24,319 nt of DNA from a virus: positions 1 to 24,319 of the IMG/VR virus record IMGVR_UViG_3300021961_000616. One strand, 5' to 3'. The first letter of the stretch is position 1; each line of letters opens with the position of its first letter. Below are positions 6,836 to 14,300 of the stretch, one piece after another. The notes beneath the pieces were generated by a model. The model was not told the DNA's origin. It worked only from the letters and a program-made list of their open reading frames with translations, and did not search any database. A program made the position numbers and the translations under genes.

Positions 6836-8074
6836 TCAGTTTAGCGTTTTAATGAGGTCGCTGAAATCATCAGAGACCGGTTGTATGACCATCTCTGGTC
6901 GTTTATCCGTGGCCAGTGCCACAGATGGCTTGCCCACGCTTTGGGTGATAAGGTCGGTGACCTTAGCCCAGCGCTTGGGATTTTGCTTGAACACCTTCTC
7001 CGCCTTGGTCGGCGAAATCAAGCTCAAATCGTACATCTCGTCCTGACGCATGCGGAATGATTTGAAGAGGCCCTCGACCTCCGCCTCATTGCCCCACTTG
7101 CGGTGGCCGCGCTTGCCCTCGACCAGCTTGTAGCCGTCCACCTTCTGGCCGGCGAACAATCTGCGCTCGACTTCAGCGCGGACGGCCTTGCACCAATCCT
7201 CGACCAGCGCGACCTTGGACATGGCGATCGGCAGGTAGTTGTCGCCGGTCTCGCTGTCGACGGCCTCTGGCAGGAACTGCGCGAACTCATCAATGGTGCA
7301 GGCAGCGTCGCCGCCCACAACGTCGGTGATGTCGGCACGCAGGGCACTGCACGTGGCCTTCGCCTTGCAGAAGCGGCACTGCTTTTCGCCCGGCTCAAGG
7401 AACTCGGCCAGATCAGCCTCCTCGGCCGCCTCGGCCTCGCGGCACAGCTCCGCGCCGCGACGGACGTCATCGCCCGCGCTCAGAAGCTCTTGAACGGCTA
7501 TGTGGTACTCGCTGACGAAGTTCAGGCGGGGCATGTGGATGTACATGCTGACCGTCTCAAAGACGCCCAGAACGTCGTACTCGTGCAGCGCGCCAAGGGC
7601 GTACATCATGAGCTGCGGGTTCTCCTCGGCCTCAACGCGAACGCCCATGCCGTACTTCAAATCGACCACAGTTAGGTTGCGGCCGGCCGTGTCCACGATG
7701 ACCACATCGCTGGTGCCGGTGGCACCCTCCTCGCCCGTAAGGTGGCTGATGGGCACCTTGCGCTCAACGAGCAGCATCTTACCCTGCGCCAGCTCGCGGA
7801 CCAGCTTTATGTAATCGTCAACGTAATCGGCCATGTCCTGCGTGACGCGCCAATCCACCATTTCGCCGTGGTCTTCGAACTCAAATATCTGGTTCACATA
7901 GTACTGGGCATTCGGTCTCTCGCTGGAAAGTATAAAGGCCGCCAGCTCGTGCGCGGCAGTGCCCTCACGGGCGTAACTGCTGCTCGTGTCTGGATAGGGT
8001 GCCTCAAGGACGACGCTGCCGGGGCAGCGCAGCCAACGGTGCGCCCCCGACGGTGATAGCTTTGCGTGTGCCAT
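6836..8074 (-). CDS. DUF2800 family, RecB/Cas4-like nuclease with probable Fe-S cluster
   Basis: 412 residues. PD-(D/E)XK nuclease signs: EGTAAHELA at 37-45, GTSDVVIV with Asp123, VVDLKYGMG with Asp138 and Lys140, and [10 protein letters not shown] with Gln154. Cys17 (LRCPGS) together with Cys233, Cys236 and Cys242 ([10 protein letters not shown]) forms the C...C-x2-C-x5-C pattern that holds an iron-sulfur cluster in Cas4 and AddB nucleases. This supports an exonuclease acting on DNA ends in replication-linked recombination. The start ATG overlaps the previous stop as TAATG. It is normally found next to DUF2815, as here. No helicase domain is present. Confidence 0.93.
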   Translation of the reverse strand: MAHAKLSPSGAHRWLRCPGSVVLEAPYPDTSSSYAREGTAAHELAAFILSSERPNAQYYVNQIFEFEDHGEMVDWRVTQDMADYVDDYIKLVRELAQGKMLLVERKVPISHLTGEEGATGTSDVVIVDTAGRNLTVVDLKYGMGVRVEAEENPQLMMYALGALHEYDVLGVFETVSMYIHMPRLNFVSEYHIAVQELLSAGDDVRRGAELCREAEAAEEADLAEFLEPGEKQCRFCKAKATCSALRADITDVVGGDAACTIDEFAQFLPEAVDSETGDNYLPIAMSKVALVEDWCKAVRAEVERRLFAGQKVDGYKLVEGKRGHRKWGNEAEVEGLFKSFRMRQDEMYDLSLISPTKAEKVFKQNPKRWAKVTDLITQSVGKPSVALATDKRPEMVIQPVSDDFSDLIKTLN

Positions 8075-8490
8075 TATATCGCGTCCTGCAATGCAGTGAC
8101 CAACTCCGGCCAGCGGGCTGGGTCGAGCAGCGATGCCTTCTCAACGCCGAACTGCGACAGGATCTCCTGCGCGGCCGGCTTGCCCAGCTTCTGCACCACG
8201 GCCAGCACGTGCGGCGCTACGTCCGTGTCAAAGTCCAATGCCGCAGGGGCAGGGGTAGAAGAGGTCTCCGTCGTCGTTGGCTGGCTCTCGGTAGCTTCTG
8301 CAACTGGGACACTCTTGGGGGCCGGAGTAGGGTCCACGGATGCGGCTTCGGCGACCTCCAACACCTGCATTGCGTTTACTGCGGCACGCGCGCCCTCAAC
8401 GATGGCGTTTCCTCGTAAGTTGGCCCCGAGGGCCAACAGCTTGTCCGCCAGTTCGGGAATGGTGTTGCCGGTTACTTCGATCTTAATCAT
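8074..8490 (-). CDS. hypothetical protein with Pro/Thr-rich linker, 138 aa
   Basis: Two parts are visible: an N-terminal segment ([20 protein letters not shown]) and a C-terminal helical domain (residues about 92-138, including [17 protein letters not shown] and [12 protein letters not shown]). They are joined by a low-complexity linker rich in Pro, Thr, Ala and Ser at about 53-85. Small helical domains of the C-terminal type end several phage recombination-associated proteins, so it may help neighbouring DUF2800 or DUF2815, but no enzyme motif is present. The stop overlaps the DUF2800 start (TAATG). AAGGAAAC precedes the ATG. Confidence 0.75.
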   Translation of the reverse strand: MIKIEVTGNTIPELADKLLALGANLRGNAIVEGARAAVNAMQVLEVAEAASVDPTPAPKSVPVAEATESQPTTTETSSTPAPAALDFDTDVAPHVLAVVQKLGKPAAQEILSQFGVEKASLLDPARWPELVTALQDAI

Positions 8491-8493
8491 TTA

Positions 8494-8781
8494 TCAGTTT
8501 CCTTTTCTCAGTTCGTCAATAATACGGTCGCGCTCTCCCAGCATCAGTTCGAGCTTGTCGATCTCCTGCTGTAGTAGATAGATCTTGTCGTCGAGCTGGT
8601 TCATGTCGAGCCGCGCGTCTTCGGCGGCCACCTTCGCCTCTTCGAGCTGTTCGTCAGCCTCGGCCTGCACCTCGCGGAAGCGCTCGGCCAGAACGACGGC
8701 CAGCTCTACGGTCGGGTGGTACTTCGCCTCTTCGAGGAGGTTGCTGTCCTCGCGCATGCGGTAGTGATTGCGGTCTGTCAT
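8494..8781 (-). CDS. coiled-coil protein, 95 aa
   Basis: The frame is open further upstream, but ATG 8781 lies 1 base past the stop of the 56-aa gene, with GGAA about 9 bases before it, so it is the probable start. From about residue 30 to the end the protein is a long charged helix with heptad-like spacing (LEEAKVAAEDARLDMNQLDD, LLQQEIDKLELMLGERDRI). It is likely a coiled-coil oligomer or scaffold. No family recognised. Confidence 0.75.
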   Translation of the reverse strand: MTDRNHYRMREDSNLLEEAKYHPTVELAVVLAERFREVQAEADEQLEEAKVAAEDARLDMNQLDDKIYLLQQEIDKLELMLGERDRIIDELRKGN

Positions 8782-8782
8782 A

Positions 8783-8953
8783 TCAAAAGTTCCATTCAAT
8801 AGCGCCGCGCTCGGCGGCAATGCGGCGGGCGTCGCGTTTGTCCGCGACGACGATTGTCTCAACCTTAAAGGGCCGACCGTCACCACCGACGTGGTGGATG
8901 TCCAGTTCCTTACGGCCCTTTGCGTTGTAGTAGTTGGCGCGCAGCTCGGTCAT
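8783..8953 (-). CDS. small basic hypothetical protein, 56 aa
   Basis: A short frame beginning MTELRANYYNAKGRKELDIH and ending GAIEWNF. Its ATG overlaps the stop of the 103-aa gene (TAATG), and its stop is 1 base before the next ATG, so it sits exactly in the translational chain. Rich in Arg and His with a VETIVVADKRDARRIA segment. It resembles small phage proteins that contain one beta hairpin and a helix, but the family is not recognised. Confidence 0.7.
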   Translation of the reverse strand: MTELRANYYNAKGRKELDIHHVGGDGRPFKVETIVVADKRDARRIAAERGAIEWNF

Positions 8954-9264
8954 TATACTTTCCTCGCTGCGATTTTGAGGACGGTGTAGCCCTTGACTAC
9001 CTTCTGGTTCTTGCTGAACCAGCGACCGTCGACGCCCAGTTCGCGGAGCTTGGCTTCGGCAGCCTTGGGGCAGAGCGACGAACGCTCGGCCACTTCGCTG
9101 ACGGTGGCACGGAAGAGGTCGCCCTCATGCGCGCCGACGCCAAGGTCTTTGATTTCGGCTTCAAGGAACTTCGAGATCTCCGACAGGCGGGCGATCTCTG
9201 CCTTGATGTCACCCAGACGGTCGGCTGGGTGGATGTTGCTGATGGTTGCAAATGCGGTGCTCAT
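8953..9264 (-). CDS. hypothetical protein with helical N-terminal part, 103 aa, first gene of replication sub-operon
   Basis: ATG 9264 is chosen because it follows the conserved leader box and AAGGAG; the frame stays open to 9309. The N-terminal half is a probable coiled coil (IKAEIARLSEISKFLEAEIK), and the second half has a beta-rich stretch (GDLFRATVSEVAERS) and a basic end (VVKGYTVLKIAARKV). Proteins with this plan (helical hairpin, then a LFRATVS-like strand) occur in many phage early regions with no known function. It is the first of an overlapping gene series running down to the GapR gene. Confidence 0.78.
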   Translation of the reverse strand: MSTAFATISNIHPADRLGDIKAEIARLSEISKFLEAEIKDLGVGAHEGDLFRATVSEVAERSSLCPKAAEAKLRELGVDGRWFSKNQKVVKGYTVLKIAARKV

Positions 9265-9272
9265 ATTGTGTA

Positions 9273-9288
9273 CTCCTTCGTTGCTGAT
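9273..9288 (-). promoter_or_regulatory. conserved leader/RBS box
   Basis: On the minus strand it reads ATCAGCAACGAAGGAG, identical over 16 bases to the copy before the gene at 3224, and it is followed by TACACAAT and the ATG at 9264. Confidence 0.7.
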
Positions 9289-9293
9289 GCACC

Positions 9294-9322
9294 CTAATGG
9301 CACATGCAATTAGGCATTGCAA
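9294..9322 (-). promoter_or_regulatory. TTGCAA-N6-ATTGCA element, possible promoter/operator
   Basis: TTGCAA (9317-9322) and ATTGCA (9310-9305 on the minus strand) have the same 6-base gap as at 3266-3283, and the following GTGC is also shared. A -10 at 17 bases would be CATTAG, which is weak. A further TTGCAA lies just upstream at 9330-9335. The element sits between the primase-helicase stop and the leader of the 103-aa gene. Confidence 0.5.
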
Positions 9323-9339
9323 CACCTATTTGCAATTTT

Positions 9340-11361
9340 TTACTCATAAAAGATAATTTTTCCACCTTCCATGCGCAGCGGGCCGTCCTTCTCCTTGCTA
9401 AGTGCCTGAATTGCGCGGGTTACAGACTGCCTGCGCGTGTCCCGCTTGCCGTCCTCTGGTGGCTGCAATGCGGCCACGGCGCGGTCAATTAGCTCGATAG
9501 CGCTGACAATGCTGTCAGATCCGAACAGGGTCATAACCTCCAACACGTGATTTTCTACACGTCCGCGACGCTTCAGGCCGATGCGCTCCTCCTCGACCTT
9601 GACCGGCAATTCTGCGGGCACGGCAACGCAGCTCGTGATGATGTCGCCGTCATAGTCGATGCCGACCTCGACGACTTCAAGCCTGAAGGCCCAGCGGATG
9701 CCGTCCTCGCCGTCCTTCATCTTCTCGATGATGATCTCGCGTGTGCCGTCCTCGTGACGCACCACTTCGATCTGGACGTCGGCTGCGGCCTTCAGGCCCG
9801 ACCAGCCACGCACGCCCTTGCTGAGATCCTTGCCGGCGTGGGCGACGACAAGGTTCATGGCGCGCGTCGCCTCGTGCAGGAGCTTCAGGTTCGCCAGTGC
9901 GCGGCCCACGTCCTCGGATGTATTCTCATTTGCGCCGGGTGTCACCTGCGCGAACGTGTCGACTATGACCAAGTCCACGGGGCCGATGTTGTTAAGCTCG
10001 GCTATCACCTCGGAGACGTCGTCACTGTCAAGGAAGTTCGGCGCGGCCGTGATGACGTGCACGTCGATGCCCTGCAAGTTGAAGTCATGGTAGCGGGCGT
10101 ACGCCTCGCCGCGCTTGCCGATGCCCGCGCCGCCCTCTGCGGCGATGATCGCGACACGCCCGCGCGTCGTGCGCCGATCGCGCCACGCGATGCCGCGTGC
10201 GACCGAGAAGGCCAGATCCAGCGCCACGAACGTCTTGCCAGATCCCGACGCGCCGAAGAGCACGCCCAGCTCGCCCCTCGGCAGGACGCCCTTGATCAGC
10301 CAGTCCATCGGCGGTGCGAGGGACAGGTCGTATATCGGCACGGGGCCGAAGCGGCCTAAACTCTTTTTGGGCAGCTCAGCCATGATCGCCTCGGCCTTGG
10401 CGAGCACTTGTTCCCTGCTGGCTGCCTCACTGGGGCGGTAGCCTGCCTCCTTGGCCATCTTGATGACCGAGGCCATTGTTATGGACGCGCGGCCGGGTGT
10501 CGGCCCACGGAAGCTGCGCCACTGGTACTCCACGCCCTCCGAGCCGGGGTATGTGACGCCGTCAGACGACCACTCGTCCCAAAGGTACAGGCCGGTGTCA
10601 TCACCCTCCGTCTCGTGATGGATGGCCGTACCGATGCGGATCCACTCCTCGCGGCTGCAATCCGGGCTCAGGTGCCGCAGGATGTCCTCGATCTGCTCTA
10701 TGGAAAGGCCAAGCGGCCTCTCGCGACCGAGCATGAAGTCCTCACTGTCGATGGTCGTGCGGGACTTACCGAAGCGGCGCTGGCATGCGTCAACAACAGC
10801 CTGCGGCAGGGGCGCGATGCGGTCCTCGTATCCGAGGATGTCCACGTGATCGAGCAGCCAGCCGGTGAACGTCGTAAAGCCCGCAGAACTGAATGCCTCC
10901 ACTGCGAACTCAGGCCCCTCGTTGCGGGCCTTTCGGTTCTCAAGCAGGTTCGGAGGCCCGAAGAAGATGGCGTGTATGCCCTGACCGCTGGGGCTGAACT
11001 CTGCGTACGTGCTCTCGACCAGACTGAGGATGTCCGGACGCACGACGCCGTCCGTTACGCACGCGTCGAAGTCGAGCGTGACGACACCGCCGGCAAGCGT
11101 GTGCGCAAAGCCCACGCCGTCAAAGCCGCCCTTGATGGCAGCCTCGCGGGCGGCCGCAAAGGTTGTCAGCTTGGCCATGTCCTGCGGCGCGCCCTGCGTG
11201 CCATGCCGGCGCTCGCCGGTTGGGTAGTAGGGCACCTTGCGTGCCTTGGCCTCGCCGGGAAAGGGCTCGAGCCTCCAGCACAGCCAGTACGGCAGGTCGC
11301 GCAAGGGCGCTGGCGCTTTCATTTCGCGCAGGTGTGGTGTGATACGCTGGACGGCGGTCAT
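9340..11361 (-). CDS. primase-helicase: prim-pol-like domain plus RepA-type AAA ATPase
   Basis: 673 residues with three parts. (1) An N-terminal prim-pol-like domain: LPYWLCWR at 23-30, DFD at 97-99 (metal-binding type), and SPSGQGIH at 123-130. (2) A PriCT-2-like linker domain around 220-300 (LSPDCSREEWIRIGTAIHHE). (3) A RepA/DnaB-like hexameric helicase domain: Walker A GASGSGKT at 370-377, Walker B VIVDTF at 465-470, and HAGKDLSKGVRGWSG at 508-522. This organisation fits a protein that unwinds the origin or fork and lays primers. No separate primase or DnaB is visible, so it is probably the phage replisome core with the polymerase. GAGG lies before the ATG. Confidence 0.92.
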   Translation of the reverse strand: MTAVQRITPHLREMKAPAPLRDLPYWLCWRLEPFPGEAKARKVPYYPTGERRHGTQGAPQDMAKLTTFAAAREAAIKGGFDGVGFAHTLAGGVVTLDFDACVTDGVVRPDILSLVESTYAEFSPSGQGIHAIFFGPPNLLENRKARNEGPEFAVEAFSSAGFTTFTGWLLDHVDILGYEDRIAPLPQAVVDACQRRFGKSRTTIDSEDFMLGRERPLGLSIEQIEDILRHLSPDCSREEWIRIGTAIHHETEGDDTGLYLWDEWSSDGVTYPGSEGVEYQWRSFRGPTPGRASITMASVIKMAKEAGYRPSEAASREQVLAKAEAIMAELPKKSLGRFGPVPIYDLSLAPPMDWLIKGVLPRGELGVLFGASGSGKTFVALDLAFSVARGIAWRDRRTTRGRVAIIAAEGGAGIGKRGEAYARYHDFNLQGIDVHVITAAPNFLDSDDVSEVIAELNNIGPVDLVIVDTFAQVTPGANENTSEDVGRALANLKLLHEATRAMNLVVAHAGKDLSKGVRGWSGLKAAADVQIEVVRHEDGTREIIIEKMKDGEDGIRWAFRLEVVEVGIDYDGDIITSCVAVPAELPVKVEEERIGLKRRGRVENHVLEVMTLFGSDSIVSAIELIDRAVAALQPPEDGKRDTRRQSVTRAIQALSKEKDGPLRMEGGKIIFYE

Positions 11362-11376
11362 GTTGCCTCGGCCTTC

Positions 11377-11619
11377 TTAAAAAGTGTGTGCTGCGGGCGT
11401 GCTCAATGCGCGGACAAGGTTGGGGTCCATCAGCCGACTTCGTTCAACACCAAATATGGTCTCAATAATAAGAGAGCGCTCGGGCGGAACCCAGCCACGC
11501 TTCCGCCAGTTGTAGACCGCCTGATGCGTGACGTTCATGCTCTTTGCAAAGCGCACGATGCCGCCGCCGCGCTCAATGGCAAGGTCGAGGGCCGCGATAC
11601 GTTCATCCTTGGTGGTCAT
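11377..11619 (-). CDS. YdaS/Cro-like helix-turn-helix protein, 80 aa
   Basis: Carries a typical YdaS-family domain: ALDLAIERGGGIVRFAKSM, then the recognition part VTHQAVYNWRKRGWVPPER, then IETIFGVERSRLMDPN. YdaS/Cro proteins bind operators as dimers and act as phage repressors or antirepressor-like regulators. The ATG overlaps the stop of the 66-aa gene (ATGA). It is a prime candidate for the factor that recognises one of the repeated operators described here (inference). It directly precedes the primase-helicase gene with a 15-base gap. Confidence 0.9.
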   Translation of the reverse strand: MTTKDERIAALDLAIERGGGIVRFAKSMNVTHQAVYNWRKRGWVPPERSLIIETIFGVERSRLMDPNLVRALSTPAAHTF

Positions 11620-11816
11620 TGAAACGTCTTCCCCTTGGGGCCGATGCGGCCTGTCTCAGGGTTGCGGAAGTAGCCCTTGGCGATCTGCGCCTTGAGTTTG
11701 TTGTTCAGGGTTGTCCACTTCTTGTGCTCAACCCAGTGCGCGGCCTGCGCATCTTCGAACTCTTTACGTACGCGGCGCAGTGCGCCCCAAGGGTTAAGGG
11801 TGTCCAGTATGTCCAT
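11616..11816 (-). CDS. small basic hypothetical protein, 66 aa
   Basis: The frame is open to 11858, but ATG 11816 has AGGAG 9 bases upstream and is chosen. Residues (MDILDTLNPWGALRRVRKEF) form a charged helix, and the C terminus (FRNPETGRIGPKGKTF) is a short basic Gly/Pro tail. No family recognised. It heads the sub-operon with YdaS and the primase-helicase, behind its own TTGCAA-N6-ATTGCA element. Confidence 0.72.
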   Translation of the reverse strand: MDILDTLNPWGALRRVRKEFEDAQAAHWVEHKKWTTLNNKLKAQIAKGYFRNPETGRIGPKGKTFQ

Positions 11817-11848
11817 TTGCTTTCTCCTACTGATTGACGTGTGACATG

Positions 11849-11866
11849 TGCAATCCAAAGTTGCAA
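11849..11866 (-). promoter_or_regulatory. TTGCAA-N6-ATTGCA element
   Basis: TTGCAA at 11861-11866 and TGCAAT at 11849-11854 (plus-strand reading) have the same 6-base gap as at the other three sites. The gap is only 54 bases long and precedes the 66-aa gene. The leader here is a shorter variant (ATCAGTAGGAG). The expected -10 position holds CACACG, so a standard promoter is doubtful and an operator is as likely. Confidence 0.5.
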
Positions 11867-11870
11867 GTGC

Positions 11871-12098
11871 CTATGATAAAATAATCGACGACTTTGGCTG
11901 CGGGGCCTCTCCCCGGTGCAGATTGTCCTCGATGCTCTCGATGATGCCGCCCACGAAACCGCTGGCGAAGCGCAGGGTCTCGACGTCCGCAGTGATGCTG
12001 CCGCGCAGGGCGACGTCTATGCCTTGCTGCATCGACACCAGCATCTCAATGACGGCGGCCTTCTCGGCCTCGACGGCCTCTGTTATCTTCTTGCTCAT
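11871..12098 (-). CDS. small acidic helical protein, 75 aa
   Basis: ATG 12098 overlaps the stop of the 95-aa gene (ATGA). Nearly all helix by appearance: KKITEAVEAEKAAVIEMLVS, then FASGFVGGIIESIEDNLHRG. No transmembrane segment, catalytic motif or recognised family. It ends a sub-operon just before the TTGCAA-N6-ATTGCA gap. Confidence 0.72.
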   Translation of the reverse strand: MSKKITEAVEAEKAAVIEMLVSMQQGIDVALRGSITADVETLRFASGFVGGIIESIEDNLHRGEAPQPKSSIILS

Positions 12099-12382
12099 AG
12101 TGCTGCCTTTCGGTTTTCAAAGAATTTCATTAGTGCGCGCAGCAAATCATCAGATCCCTGCTTTGCGTTTGCGCGCATGCGCTGCTCCTCGGCAGTGGAA
12201 GGCATGGGTGTGCGGCTCTGCGCACGCTCGGCCTTCATCGCCTCCCTCTGGGACGTCTTCTTACGCAGCGCGACCACGCGGGCTATGTCGACGTGGAAGT
12301 AATCGGCGATGGCCTTGTCGTCCGTTATGTACGAGCAGGCACGCTTGATGTCGGTGTCGTTAACTCTGAATGTCTTTGTCAT
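12095..12382 (-). CDS. probable DNA-binding protein, 95 aa
   Basis: ATG 12382 is in an ATGA overlap with the stop of the 42-aa membrane protein; a TTG three codons earlier is less likely. A helix-turn-helix-like stretch DDKAIADYFHVDIARVVAL (about 20-38) is followed by basic RKKTSQREAMKAERAQSR. The rest is an Arg/Lys-rich helical tail ending FFENRKAAL. Probably a DNA-binding regulator or accessory, but the family is not recognised. Confidence 0.72.
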   Translation of the reverse strand: MTKTFRVNDTDIKRACSYITDDKAIADYFHVDIARVVALRKKTSQREAMKAERAQSRTPMPSTAEEQRMRANAKQGSDDLLRALMKFFENRKAAL

Positions 12383-12507
12383 GCCCACCAATCCTCTTCC
12401 ATCTCTTTGCGCTCTTGCGCTGTCGTCTTTGGGGCTGTCGCGATCAGGTAGGTGGTGAGTATCACCAGCCCAACGACGATAACGAATAGCGGTGTGTCAT
12501 TGGTCAT
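12379..12507 (-). CDS. tiny single-pass membrane protein, 42 aa
   Basis: It reads MTNDTPLFVIVVGLVILTTY onward: one hydrophobic segment (about 6-25) followed by a charged tail (APKTTAQERKEMEEDWWA). Both ends overlap neighbours by 4 bases (ATGA), which strongly supports translation. The segment would cross the inner membrane once with the charged end probably in the cytoplasm. It may be an early protein acting on the host membrane; no holin or other family is recognised. Confidence 0.72.
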   Translation of the reverse strand: MTNDTPLFVIVVGLVILTTYLIATAPKTTAQERKEMEEDWWA

Positions 12508-12791
12508 TTGCTTTTCTCCAGTGCTGCAATGGCTTTCGCTTCGGCCAGATCAAGGGCAGGCCACGGATATATCCGTCCGCTGTCCCGGCGGACAGCCTCG
12601 GCGAAACCAGTCTTGCCGCAAACGGCGTGAAGCAGATCCGCCAAAGCCTCACGCAGCGCATCGCACCGCACAATAGGGTTTGCGCAGCCGTCGTAATAGC
12701 CACGGTCGAACTGCGCCTGTGCTTCGGCCCGCAGCCTTTCGATCTCTGCCGCTTGGGCTTCGCAGTTGGGGCAGTGTTGGGTCTTAATCAT
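12504..12791 (-). CDS. hypothetical protein with N-terminal CxxC, 95 aa
   Basis: ATG 12791 overlaps the end of the previous gene by 8 bases and has GAGGGAAG about 12 bases upstream. The protein opens with CPNC at 7-10 and then a coiled-coil-like helix (AAEIERLRAEAQAQF), GYYDGCANPIVRCDALREAL, and further Cys. CxxC plus later Cys could hold a metal, but no known zinc module is complete. Many phages carry similar small CPxC-plus-helix proteins of unknown role. Confidence 0.72.
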   Translation of the reverse strand: MIKTQHCPNCEAQAAEIERLRAEAQAQFDRGYYDGCANPIVRCDALREALADLLHAVCGKTGFAEAVRRDSGRIYPWPALDLAEAKAIAALEKSK

Positions 12792-13032
12792 CAGCGTGGC
12801 TTCCCTCTGGCTCAAACACATAGCCAATCATGCTATGCAGTGGGCGCAGGATTGTTTTCTTGGTCGGGTCAATCTTGAACGTGTGCATCGGGTTGCCATC
12901 GGCTGCGCTCACCACCGTGAACGTGACAGTCTTGGGCTGGCGCAGCCGCTCGTTCTCGGCCTCCAGTTCAATAACGCGGACCATGTAGGCTTGAAGTTCA
13001 TTCACAAAATCCAATGTATTTTCGTCACACAT
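12784..13032 (-). CDS. leucine-zipper-like small protein, 82 aa
   Basis: ATG 13032 is chosen for the GGGAGAAG ribosome binding site just before it. An N-terminal helix with a short heptad pattern (YMVRVIELEAENERLRQ) could dimerise. It is followed by a beta-rich part (KTVTFTVVSAADGNPMHTF) and a basic stretch (KIDPTKKTILRPL). Family not recognised. It may be a regulator or adaptor. Confidence 0.7.
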   Translation of the reverse strand: MCDENTLDFVNELQAYMVRVIELEAENERLRQPKTVTFTVVSAADGNPMHTFKIDPTKKTILRPLHSMIGYVFEPEGSHADD

Positions 13033-13043
13033 CGTTCTTCTCC

Positions 13044-13217
13044 CTATCTTAGCCTCGTGATGAAGGTGACGCCTTCGATCGTGCGGCACTTGTAACAGCG
13101 ACCCTTTCGGATGCCGTACTGGCTCACATTCCGAGCGATGCGCTTCGGATCGCCCGGCTTGTCTGCCGGCATGCTCACGCTCTCGCCCACGGCTAGGTCG
13201 CCCATCGGGTACGTCAT
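13044..13217 (-). CDS. small basic protein, 57 aa, phage regulator-like
   Basis: ATG 13217 is taken as start, 8 bases after the stop of the 68-aa gene, with GTGAG near -12; ATG 13205 is an alternative. The layout, MGDLAVGESVSMPAD followed by RIARNVSQYGIRKGRCYKCR and a final beta strand (VTFITRL), is shared by small phage proteins I have seen without a firm function. The Arg/Lys-rich NVSQYGIRKGR part suggests nucleic acid binding. Confidence 0.7.
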   Translation of the reverse strand: MTYPMGDLAVGESVSMPADKPGDPKRIARNVSQYGIRKGRCYKCRTIEGVTFITRLR

Positions 13218-13225
13218 GGGGCGGC

Positions 13226-13432
13226 TCACGCGAGGATGCCCCGCGCTACGCAGGCCTGACGCAGAACCTCGGCGGGACGGAAGCCCCATATGCGGTACGC
13301 CTCGCCGTACTCGCGGGCGACGGTGCTGAGCTTAGCCTCGTTGATGCGTAGCTGCACCTTCAGGGCCTCCTGCTCCTTGAGCAGCTCGGCTGCGCGCAAG
13401 AGCACGTCGTGCTGTGTGTCCTCGGTAATCAT
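13226..13432 (-). CDS. small helical hypothetical protein, 68 aa
   Basis: ATG 13432 overlaps the stop of the 77-aa gene (ATGA). An N-terminal helix (LLRAAELLKEQEALKVQLRI) continues into NEAKLSTVAREYGEAYRIWG and ends with PAEVLRQACVARGILA. No family, no membrane segment and no catalytic motif is visible. Confidence 0.7.
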   Translation of the reverse strand: MITEDTQHDVLLRAAELLKEQEALKVQLRINEAKLSTVAREYGEAYRIWGFRPAEVLRQACVARGILA

Positions 13433-13662
13433 GCTTCAATCTCCTTGAGAAATGCTTCCTCAACTGTCGGCTGGCAGTGCCAGTCCTCGAACGCGTCGAC
13501 GTCCTCGCGGCGGAAGTCATTCCACAGGTCGTTCAGGTACTCGTCGCGGATAAGCTCCAACTGCGCCTCGTGCTCGAGTGAGAACTCGTCGGTGGCGCGG
13601 GCGTGCTCTACGGCCTGCGCCAGTATCGCCACGGTGCGTTCGTCGTTGGTCCAGTTGATCAT
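13429..13662 (-). CDS. acidic hypothetical protein, 77 aa, first gene of a sub-operon
   Basis: ATG 13662 follows the conserved leader and AAGGAG; the frame is open to 13722 but the leader decides. Very acidic with several Trp (INWTNDERTVAIL, LNDLWNDFRREDVDAFEDWH), mostly helical. Highly acidic small phage proteins sometimes mimic DNA or bind host enzymes, but nothing specific can be assigned. It heads the sub-operon 13662 to 11871. Confidence 0.75.
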   Translation of the reverse strand: MINWTNDERTVAILAQAVEHARATDEFSLEHEAQLELIRDEYLNDLWNDFRREDVDAFEDWHCQPTVEEAFLKEIEA

Positions 13663-13670
13663 GTCGTGTA

Positions 13671-13685
13671 CTCCTTGTTGCTGAT
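13671..13685 (-). promoter_or_regulatory. conserved leader/RBS box, one base shorter
   Basis: On the minus strand it reads ATCAGCAACAAGGAG, then TACACGAC and the ATG at 13662. The part between box and ATG is almost the same as at 15081 and 16001 (GCACACGAC). Confidence 0.7.
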
Positions 13686-13693
13686 ACAGCGTC

Positions 13694-13722
13694 AATATAG
13701 TGTTTGAGGGTATATGCAACAA
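13694..13722 (-). promoter_or_regulatory. promoter candidate with shared ATACCCTCAAAC operator
   Basis: On the minus strand TTGTTG (13722-13717) is followed by a 17-base spacer and TATATT (13699-13694). The spacer contains ATACCCTCAAAC, the same 12 bases as in the palindrome before the gene at 16356. A TGCAAC (plus strand, 13715-13720) overlaps the -35. It directly abuts the stop of the winged-helix gene. Confidence 0.55.
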
Positions 13723-14289
13723 CTATTTTGTGCGCTCTGCATAGACTTTGTCGATGAGGGCGCGCAGCGCCTCTTCGGGCACCTCCTCGCCGTCAAGGGT
13801 GCTGCGAACCCACTCCTCGATCTCAGCGTATACCGGATCGACCGGGGCGACCTCCGGCTCCAGTGCGCGGATGCGGCCGTCAAGGACGGTAAGCCACACC
13901 TCGTGGTCGTTGAACCAGCGGTCCAACTGCTCGGTCTTCCCGCCGAAGTGGGATATGTTCTTGGCGTGCTCGGAGAACTTCAGGACCATCCTGTTGTGCG
14001 TTTCGGTCAGGTTCTTGAAGGCTTCCTCCAGCGCGATCATGCGGGCAGTTAGCGGGTTCTCAACGGCGGCGTTCGCCGTGTTGGCGACGTACGTGCGTTG
14101 GCGCTTGTAGAAGCCCGGCACGTGCTTCAGATCGTGCGGGCGGATGAGGTTCGCAGCGCGCAGGGTGCGCATTGCGCTCTGCGTGCCGCTCAGGCTACAG
14201 GCAAGGGCCTCCGTAAGCTCCTGCACGGTGGCAGCGCCGTTGGCGGACAGGTGCTGTAGTACCTTCTTCTCGATTTTCGATAAGTTCAT
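13723..14289 (-). CDS. winged helix-turn-helix DNA-binding protein, 188 aa
   Basis: ATG 14289 is chosen for its strong site TTGAGGAGAAGACCA. The N-terminal part is a winged-helix fold in the MarR/replication-regulator style: LSKIEKKVLQHLSANG (2-17), VQELTEALACSLSGTQSAMR as the helix-turn-helix, then the wing with LRAANLIRPHDLKHVPGFYK. The middle is a long helix (ARMIALEEAFKNLTETHNRM), and the end is acidic. It probably regulates transcription or marks DNA sites as a dimer. With YdaS it is a candidate for binding the repeated operators in this window. Confidence 0.85.
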   Translation of the reverse strand: MNLSKIEKKVLQHLSANGAATVQELTEALACSLSGTQSAMRTLRAANLIRPHDLKHVPGFYKRQRTYVANTANAAVENPLTARMIALEEAFKNLTETHNRMVLKFSEHAKNISHFGGKTEQLDRWFNDHEVWLTVLDGRIRALEPEVAPVDPVYAEIEEWVRSTLDGEEVPEEALRALIDKVYAERTK

Positions 14290-14300
14290 TGGTCTTCTCC

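Noticed and set aside
10408-11622. 404-aa plus-strand open frame opposite the primase-helicase
   Set aside because: Antisense to a recognised prim-pol/helicase gene and without family features; GC-driven shadow frame.
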